Of a stretch of DNA of 33,464 nt, positions 22,801-31,800 are shown in pieces. This DNA comes from Parcubacteria bacterium C7867-006. GTDB lineage: Bacteria > Patescibacteriota > Minisyncoccia > Phycocordibacterales > DATDWN01. The stretch spans positions 1 through 33,464 of the forward strand of contig LFCP01000006.1 of the NCBI GenBank assembly GCA_001189155.1. Reading direction: 5' to 3'. Position 1 is the first letter of the stretch; every line of letters starts with the position of its first letter. The translations under genes and the position numbers were made by a program. The notes beneath the pieces are model-generated. The model was given only the letters and a program-made list of their open reading frames with translations, did not search any database and was not told the origin of the DNA.

Positions 22801-25800
22801 ACATTACCGTTTCCTGTAACAATCAAACGTGTAGCTGATGATGATCCAACAACAAACTCTGGAACGCCACTACCTAGTGCGTCTGGATTAACTGAAAGCT
22901 GTGCCCATGGCGTTGTTGAACCAAGACCAAAGTTTCCGTTTGCCTTAAGGAGTGCTTTTGTTAAACCATTAGCTGGCTGGAAGATTATTGAATCATTTTG
23001 ATCCAATCTAATTGCCTGACCATTTCCCTGACTAATTATAAGTGTACCCGCTGTCGTTTTCATCTCCTGAATACTTGAACCATTTGAATTTGTAAAGAAT
23101 TGTAATTCATTTCCTCCGGTAGTATCTTTGATAATAAATGAAGGCACATTCATTGTTGCAGCTTCCTCAACAGAAAGTTTTGCATATGGAGTTGTTGATC
23201 CAATACCAACATTAGCTGTGTTGTAATAGATCGCACTTCCTGCTCCAGTTGTCCATTGTGATGAGCCGGAGCCACAAGAGCCACTGTATAGCAAACCTGA
23301 TGAACTAACGTTTATACATCCAGTTGTTGATGTTGCTAGTGATATTGCTCCTGTTGTTCCGTTGATTGTAAGAGCGGATGTAGATGTTGTTGCTGTTCCT
23401 GCTACTGTTGTAGTAGATAGGTATAGATTTCCTCCTGCATTTCGGAATGCCCACTGTGCGAGGCCAGCTCCGGCTGAGAGTGAGAGTTGAGGAGCGGTTG
23501 ATGAAGCAGATGTCAGAAGATATGTGGCTGTGGTAGTTCCCACTCCTGTATAACCATTGTTTATATTCAATGAATTAATTCCACCTGCAATCAAAGACAG
23601 AATATTATCACTAGCCCAACCCATACCAGTATCATTATCTCCATAATATGGAGTGAAGCCTGGAGTAGTAGCAGAAACTGTAACATTCTGCATTCCTGGT
23701 CCAGCAACTCCACCAGCAGTAGTGATTGCATTATAAGCAATATTCCACTTATCGCCACCAGTAATTGCAACTTTCAATACATTACTTACATCGTCATAAT
23801 AAAGACCTGAAGCATATCCATTTGCTGAATCGTTACCAATCATTATTGAAGGTGTTGTTAAGGAACCATTTTGAGACACATCCAAACTCGCTCTAGGACT
23901 TGATGTTCCAATTCCCACATTTCCACCTCCTGTCACAACAAAGTGTGTAGCTGATGATGATCCAACAACAAACTCTGGAACGCCACTACCTAGTGCATTT
24001 GGATTGATTGAAAGAAGTCCCCACGGAGTTGTTGATGCAACTCCAACATTTCCTGAAGTTGGGTTGAGTGATCTCAAATTCAAATCTCGATATTGACCTG
24101 TTGTTTTATTATTTATCTCTAGAACGCCCGCAGCAGATCGAGCAATCTGAGTATCGCCATCGAACGCACCGAAGTTAATTGCTCCAGCATCTCTGTTTAG
24201 ACCCAAAATACCACCTTGACCAAATCTATATATTGCATTTGTTGGTTGAGCTATATCCATAATATCAAGCTCACCAACCTGAGTTCTGAAATACCAAGTA
24301 GTATCTGTATTTGAATCAACAGTAAATCCAAGTCCGTAATTAATAGCGCTATTTCCAACTGTTAAACTATATACTGGAGTTGTTGTTCCAATACCTATCT
24401 TTCCACTTGCAACTGGTGCTGATGATACGGAGCTACCGTTATACAAACTAGTACCATACAATACATTTCCAATGTTCAACTGCTGACTACCTGTCACACT
24501 TGGAGCATCCACATTGAATCCAATGATTGTGTTAAATGCTCCTGTTGTTACTCCGTATCCAGCCTGGTAACCAAGTAATGTGTTTGCATTTGAACCATTT
24601 CCGGCTGAGTACCCAGCCTGGTAACCGACATATGTACTTGATGCATTACTATATGTTCCAGTACCACTTCCAGCAAATGCACCGACTGCTACTGTAGATG
24701 ATGCTGAACTATTTCTATAAAGTGCATTATGACCGATCGCAACATTATATGAACCTGTAACACTGTTATTTAATGCATAGCTTCCAAGTGTAGCGTTTGA
24801 TCGTCCTGTTGTATTGTATTGAAGTGCACTCATGCCGATGGCTGTATTTTGAATTCCTGTAGTTGTATATAGTGCTGAGAGAGAACCGAATGCTGTGTTC
24901 TGATTTCCAGAAGTATTGCTGTATAGAGACTGATAACCTACACCCGTATTTGCCCAACCAGAGCCAGAGTCGTTAGCACTTGGCTGTGCATTTCCAGCCT
25001 GAGCACCAACATACAAGTTCCATGTATTCCAGTTAGAACCTGTTACATCTGGATCCCCCGCAACTATTCTCAAAGTTTCTGTTCCAGCCTTGTCATACAT
25101 AAATATTCCTGTACTTGTTGCAGCATATGCACCAACAAATCCATTAGTTTTTATCGCTAGAGGTGTTGCTGTTGCAGCACTTGTATCAATAGAAAGTTTT
25201 GCAAACGGTGATGTTGTTCCGATACCCAACTTACCATCATCAGTTAATCTCATCTTTTCTGAACGTGTTGTTCCTCCAATATCAGTTGTACTGAAATTAA
25301 TATATGTACCTTGATTTGTACTACTAAAGTTCTCTGCGGCGTATATACCAATCAAACCTTTGTTTGCTGAACTCCAACCAGTGTTTGTATATCCGGAACC
25401 ACCCAAACCAGCAAGTAGGTTTCCCGAAGAAGCTGCTGTTGCGGCTCCTATAGTTCCATTTGCATATCTTCCACTAAATGCAGCTGGTGTACCTATTTCT
25501 GTAAGCATCAATCCTAATCCACTTCCAACCACTTCCATTACTCCTCCTGATGGTGTTGATGTTCCAACACCAAGAGTGCCCAAGAAGTATGAAGTAGCTG
25601 TTGTTGTAGCTATCAAGTTACCTACTGTTAACTGTGTACCTGTCGCCATAAGTGCACCACCAGCATCAGTTGTCACTATTGAGTTTGCTGCTCCTGTAAA
25701 CGATGTTCCTGAAATGGTTACTGTTGTAACAGCACCAGAATCAGAAGCTGTTACTCCAGCACCTACAAAGTTTAGAGTAGTTCTAGCTGTAAGTGACCCA

Positions 25801-28800
25801 CCTTCATCTTGTACCAAGTTATAACCACCTCCAGCCGCACATGATGCAGAATATACTAATCCAGATGTGTTTACATTTAGACAACCTGCTGTTGATGTCG
25901 CTAGTGATATTGCTCCTGTTGTTCCGTTGATTGTAAGTGCTGATGTTGATGTTGTTGCTGTTCCTGCTACTGTTGTTGTTCCTAGGTAGAAGTTACCTCC
26001 TGCGTTTCGGAATGCCCACTGTGCGAGTCCTGCTCCAGCTGAGAGTGAGAGTTGTGGTGCTGTTGAGGAGAACGGAGTTAATCTATAAACGGGAGTTGTT
26101 GTTCCAACACCAACAAAAGTATTTACTGTTGGAATACTTATGGCTTCATTTATTGAAGAATAAATAGAAATTCTCTGTCCTGGATTATCTGCGTTATCAA
26201 TATATCTAATTCCCCCTGCGCCTGGAGCGCCATCTCGCCCAAACTCAAGTGATGCTGTTTTTGTTTGCGCTGTATTTACGAACAACTGAGTATCATTACC
26301 AGAGTTTGAAACTGTAAGTTTAGAAGTACTATATGGATTTTCTGTACCAATTCCAACAGCTCCTCCATTTAAAATAGTAAACAATGTTGCAGCTCCTGAT
26401 CCTGTTGTTGTTGCTGTTCCTGCAACTGTAGTAGTTTGAGCATATAGGTTTCCTCCTGCGTTTCGGAATGTCCACTGTGCTATTCCTGCTCCGTCTGAAA
26501 GTGAGAGTTGTGGACCAGTAGATGATGCAATTGTTACACCGTAGTATGCAGTTGTAGTTCCGATTGCAAGAGAGCCTCCATGAGTAAATCTGGCTCTTTC
26601 AGTTCCGTTACTAAGGAATGTTGCTATTGGGAAGTTTGGTCCTGTAGTTGGGAAATCAGTTCTATCTACAATTAGAAAACCTTGATTTCCACCTGCTCCT
26701 CCAGACAATGTAAGGTCGCCAGTACCCAGTGTCATACTAGCAGCTGCCAAACTTGTAGACTTAAATCCAATTGAACCTGTACCGAAAACAATCTGTCCTC
26801 CAACATTCTGATTATCTCCGATAGTAAAGCTTGTTGGTCCATCAATATCACCAGTTAAATCAATACTTCCAGCAACACTCAATTTCTGACTTGGAGAAGT
26901 TGAACCGATACCAACATTTCCATTTCCTGTAACTATCAACCGTGTAGCTGATGACGAACCAATCACAAACTCTGGAACTCCTGAACCGAGAGCGTTTGGA
27001 TTTACAGATAGTAGACCCCATGGAGTTGTTGTTGCACCAATGCCAACATTTCCTGAAGCCATTATTTTCAATCTTTGTGTTCCAGCATTTTTAACACTAA
27101 AAATAGCATTAGTTGTATAATCATCAATACTATCAAACTCAAAAGCATCAACACCGCCAGGACTACCAAATGTCAACTTTTCACTTGTGCCTCTTTGTAT
27201 CTGCATATCACTCATAACCAGGCCGTTTGAACTTTCACTTGTGTTAAATCCACCCGTAGCTCTAAATTGACCGACAGTAAATATTTCACTAAAGCCTCCG
27301 TTTGTATATCTCATACCTCTTGTACTTGAATCTTGTGAGAAAGTGCCTCCTTCAAAAGCTAGTGTATTACTGAAAGTAGCAGCCCCTGTTGTTCCATTAA
27401 TACTTAACTGAGCATTTGTTGATGTTGCTGTTCCTGCAACAGATGTCGTTGATAGATAGAAATTTCCTCCTGCGTTTCGGAATGTGAACTGTGCAAGTCC
27501 TGCTCCTGCTGAGATTGCTAGTTGAGGACCGTTTCCTGTTTGAATACTTAATTGTGTGTTACTTATTCCTTGAGTTGACGTACCGATATAAGTAACCCCT
27601 CCATTATAATTTGCATAAATAGTCCCACCATTTGCAATCTTAAATATATCTGAACCACCTATACCAAACAACATATCTGTACCAGACATCCAAATTCGAT
27701 TATTTGACCCACCAAATTGCAACATTTTTGAAGAACCAGCAATATTTATATTTCCATTAAATGTGTTATCTGCAGTAGTTGTTGCAATCAAATTCCCCAC
27801 TGTTAACTGTGTGCCTGTAGCTATTAGGTTACCAGACGAGTTAGTTGTAATGATTGAGTTTGGAGAGAATGTTGTAGCTGAGAATACTTGTGAAGCTAGT
27901 GTTGAAGTTGAGATTGTTGACACTAGACCGTTTGATCCGATGAATGCGTATCCTTGTGCTACATCAGATAGTTTTGTTCCGTTTAGTGTTGTAGATGATA
28001 GTGAGAAGAGTCCAGCTGTGAATCCGATTGCTGTGTTAGTTGAGTTGTATCCAGCTACTGATGTGAATGGGAATGTTCCTGATAGGTTTAAGCAAGTTCC
28101 GTTGATTGCGAAACATCCTGCTGTGATGTTGAATCCAACGTTAGATGTTGATGTGGCTTGGCCACTGATGTTCAATCCTCTTACTGTAGTTGTTCCGAAT
28201 CCACCTAGTGCTATTTCAAGCATTGATATAGATGTCGTTGCTGTTCCTGCTACTGTTGTTGATGAAATGTAGAAGTTTGTTCCATCGTTTCTGAATGCTG
28301 TCTGTGCTAGTCCTGCTCCTGCTGAGAGTGAGATTTGAGGTGCTGTTGAGGAAGCGATTGTTAGATTGAACTTTGGAGTAGTTGTTCCGATACCAAGATT
28401 CCCACTACCTGTAAGCCTCATTCTTTCTGCTAATGTACCAGCGTAACGAGAACTGAATAATAGGTCAGCAGTTTCTGCACTTGTTGTGGTTGAAACCTGA
28501 AGAGCTTGGATGTTTGCACCAGTATATGCACTGAATCCTACGTTAGTGAAATTGAATTTAAATGTACCAGTATCACCATCAGTTCTGTTTGAGTTATACA
28601 AAGTGAAACCGTCATAGTTTGCAGAAGAACCAGATTGAGAAACTACCCCACCAGTATTAACAAGCAATCCTGAATTTATGTAAGCACCTGCACCATTACC
28701 ACCATTTACATGAAGGCTATAAGCTGTGCCAGATACTATGTTAGTGTTTGAGCCAATCGCAACTGCCCCATCATTTGTCAAATCTTGATCGTACAAAACT

Positions 28801-31800
28801 GTAAACAAAGGTGAATATGTTGATGAAGCAATAGCAAACAAAGTTGAATTATCAGCTAGTGCAGAAGTTGCTTGTAGAGAAATAGGAGCCACAGGTGTAG
28901 TTGTTCCAACACCAATGTAACCAGCATTTGTAATTGTTGTTGTTGCTGTTCCTCCAAAATATGCAGTATACGCTGAGAATATAGACGATGAAGCGTTTAA
29001 GAATCTGTTTACTCCTGTAAATGAGTTAGTATCAGACAATAGTGTAGATGATGCAAATGTCCATGTAGATGTTGAGTAGCTGTATACTAAACCGCTAGCA
29101 TTTACCCCAAGAGCTCCGTTTGATAGTGCTGGTAGTCTAAATGCTCCACTGATTGTTGATGAAGCGGTTGAGAAGAATCCGTTTAGTAGACCTAGTGTTG
29201 TAGAGGTAGAAGCTCCATATGATGTAAATGTGAATATTTGTGAAGCTAGTGTTGATGTTGAAACTGAAGATACTAGACCGTTTGATCCGATGAATGCGTA
29301 TCCTTGTGCTACATCAGATAGTTTTGTTCCGTTTAGTGTTGTAGATGATAGTGAGAAGAGTCCTGCTGTGAATCCGATGACTGTGTTAGTTGAGTTGTAT
29401 CCAGCTACTGATGTGAATGGGAATGTTCCTGATAGGTTTAAGCAAGTTCCGTTGATTGCAAAACATCCTGTAGTGATGTTAAAGCCAACGTTAGATGTTG
29501 ATGTGGCTTGACCACTAATGTTCAATCCTCGTACTGTTGTTGTTCCGAATCCTGAACCTGAGATAGTTAGAGCTGCAGTAGATGTTGTTGCTGTTCCTGC
29601 TACTGTTGTTGTTGAGATAAATAGATCACCTGCAAATGTTGCAAGATAATTTGGAGTTGATGTTGCTAAACCAAGAAGACCACTCTGATCCAATCTCATA
29701 GTTTCAACAGCAGTAATAGAGTTGTTTGGAGTTGTTAAGAAAGTAAGAGCTGTTCCTCCTGCTGAATCAGTAAATGCTTGAGTTGCAACTCCTCTAATAA
29801 CACCCGTCGCACCAAGGAATCCTGTGGTGCCATAACCCATAAAAGATATTTGTCCGATGTTGTTGTCTATTGCCAATGCTGAAGGGTTTGCGGCTCCTGT
29901 ATTTGATCGTCTAAATGTTAGGTTTGTATTGTTATTGAAAGATTCAATAGTAACTCGTGTTGGAGAACTGTCCGCTCCTGAGAATGTGGCAATGGTTGCC
30001 AAAGATGCAGCAGGAAGAGACGCTGTGTTGTTTGTAACAGTTAATTTTACATTTGATGTTGACGCTGTACCAATAGCAACTTGTCCTGCCCCATCCACTA
30101 CAAAGTGTGTAGCTGATGTGGAACCAATAACGAATTCTGGCACACCACTACCTAGTGCATTTGGATTTACTGAAAGTAATGCCCAAGGTGTAGTTGTTCC
30201 AATTCCAAACCTTCCTGCTGTAGTAAATCTTGCAACTTCTGTGGCATTTGTCTGCAACAATAGAGGATTATTTGTTGCTGTACCAATAGTCGCAAATCCC
30301 CCAGACCCATCATTTGCATACATGTATAACTGTGTAGTGTTTGACTGAACATTCAAGATTTGTTGACCTGTAGCACCATATACATTGAGTTTTGTCGTTG
30401 GAGCCGCAGTTCCTACTCCAACAAACCCAGTTGTCCTATCTACATACAGTGCAGGTGTGGATGTACCGACAGTGAATAATCCGTTACCCCAAGGCGTAGT
30501 TGTTCCTACTCCTACTGCTCCAGAAAATGTAGACGTCGCAGTAGTTGTTGCAATCAAATTCCCCACTGTTAGCTGTGTACCAGTAGCTATTAGGTTACCT
30601 GATGAGTTAGTTGTAATGATTGAGTTTGGTGAGAATGTTGTAGCTGAGAACACTTGTGAAGCTAGTGTTGATGTAGATACTGTAGATACTAGACCGTTTG
30701 ATCCGATGAATGCGTATCCTTGTGCTACATCAGATAGTTTTGTTCCGTTTAGTGTTGTAGATGATAGTGAGAATAATCCAGCTGTAAATCCGATGACTGT
30801 GTTAGTTGAGTTGTAGCCAGCTAATGATGTGAATGGGAATGCTGAAGATGATGCTGAGATACATGTTCCATTCACTGCAAAACATCCTGTAGTGATGTTG
30901 AATCCAACGTTAGATGTTGATGTAGCAGAGCCTGAGATGTTTAGACCAGATAGAGTTGTTGTTCCGAATCCTGAGTTAGATACTCGTAACCATGGAGCTG
31001 TTGTTGATCCAACCCATAGTGAGAATTCATCTCCTGCTACTGAGTTCACTGCTAGTCTAGCTGATGGTGATGATGTACCTACTCCTAGTAGACCACCAGA
31101 AGTGATTCTAGCTTTCTCTGTATTTGTTAGACTTCCATCATCCGAGATTGTTCCGAATGCTAGATAACCAGCACCGTTTCCTGATGTACTGTTTTCTTTT
31201 CTACCAGCAACTGTTGCAAAGTTTACTCTGTTACTTCCATCAAACATTCCACTTAGGGTTATCTGTCCTCCCTTATTTATTGCAAATGCGTCATCTGAAC
31301 CAACATTTAAATTACCCCAACTATCTGTCACTCCATTTGCTGAAGTTATATCAAGAGCTGTTACTGGATTTGATATTCCTATTCCAACGTTTCCTGTTGA
31401 AAAATCAACAACTAGATTTGACGCCCCAACCATCAATCCTCCTCTAAATGTAGATGTTGCTGTTGTTGATGTCGCAAGCAAGTTTCCAACTGTTAACTGT
31501 GTGCCTGTAGCTATTAGAGCAGAACCATCAAAGTTAGATGTGATGATTGAGTTTGGAGAGAATGATGTTGCTCCAGTTCCTCCGTATAGAACTCCGATAG
31601 ATGTTGTTGCTGAGACCACTCCAGCATTTGCTTGTAGAGGACCGTTTAATGAACCAATTGTTGTACCACCTTGTAGAGAAACACTTCCATCAAACTGTGA
31701 TGAACCAGTTCCGACACTTATTGATCTCCATCTTGCAGTTGGAGTGCCCAAAGTAAAGTTTGAGTTGTTATCTGAATATGGATTTAGAGATGCTTGCCAA

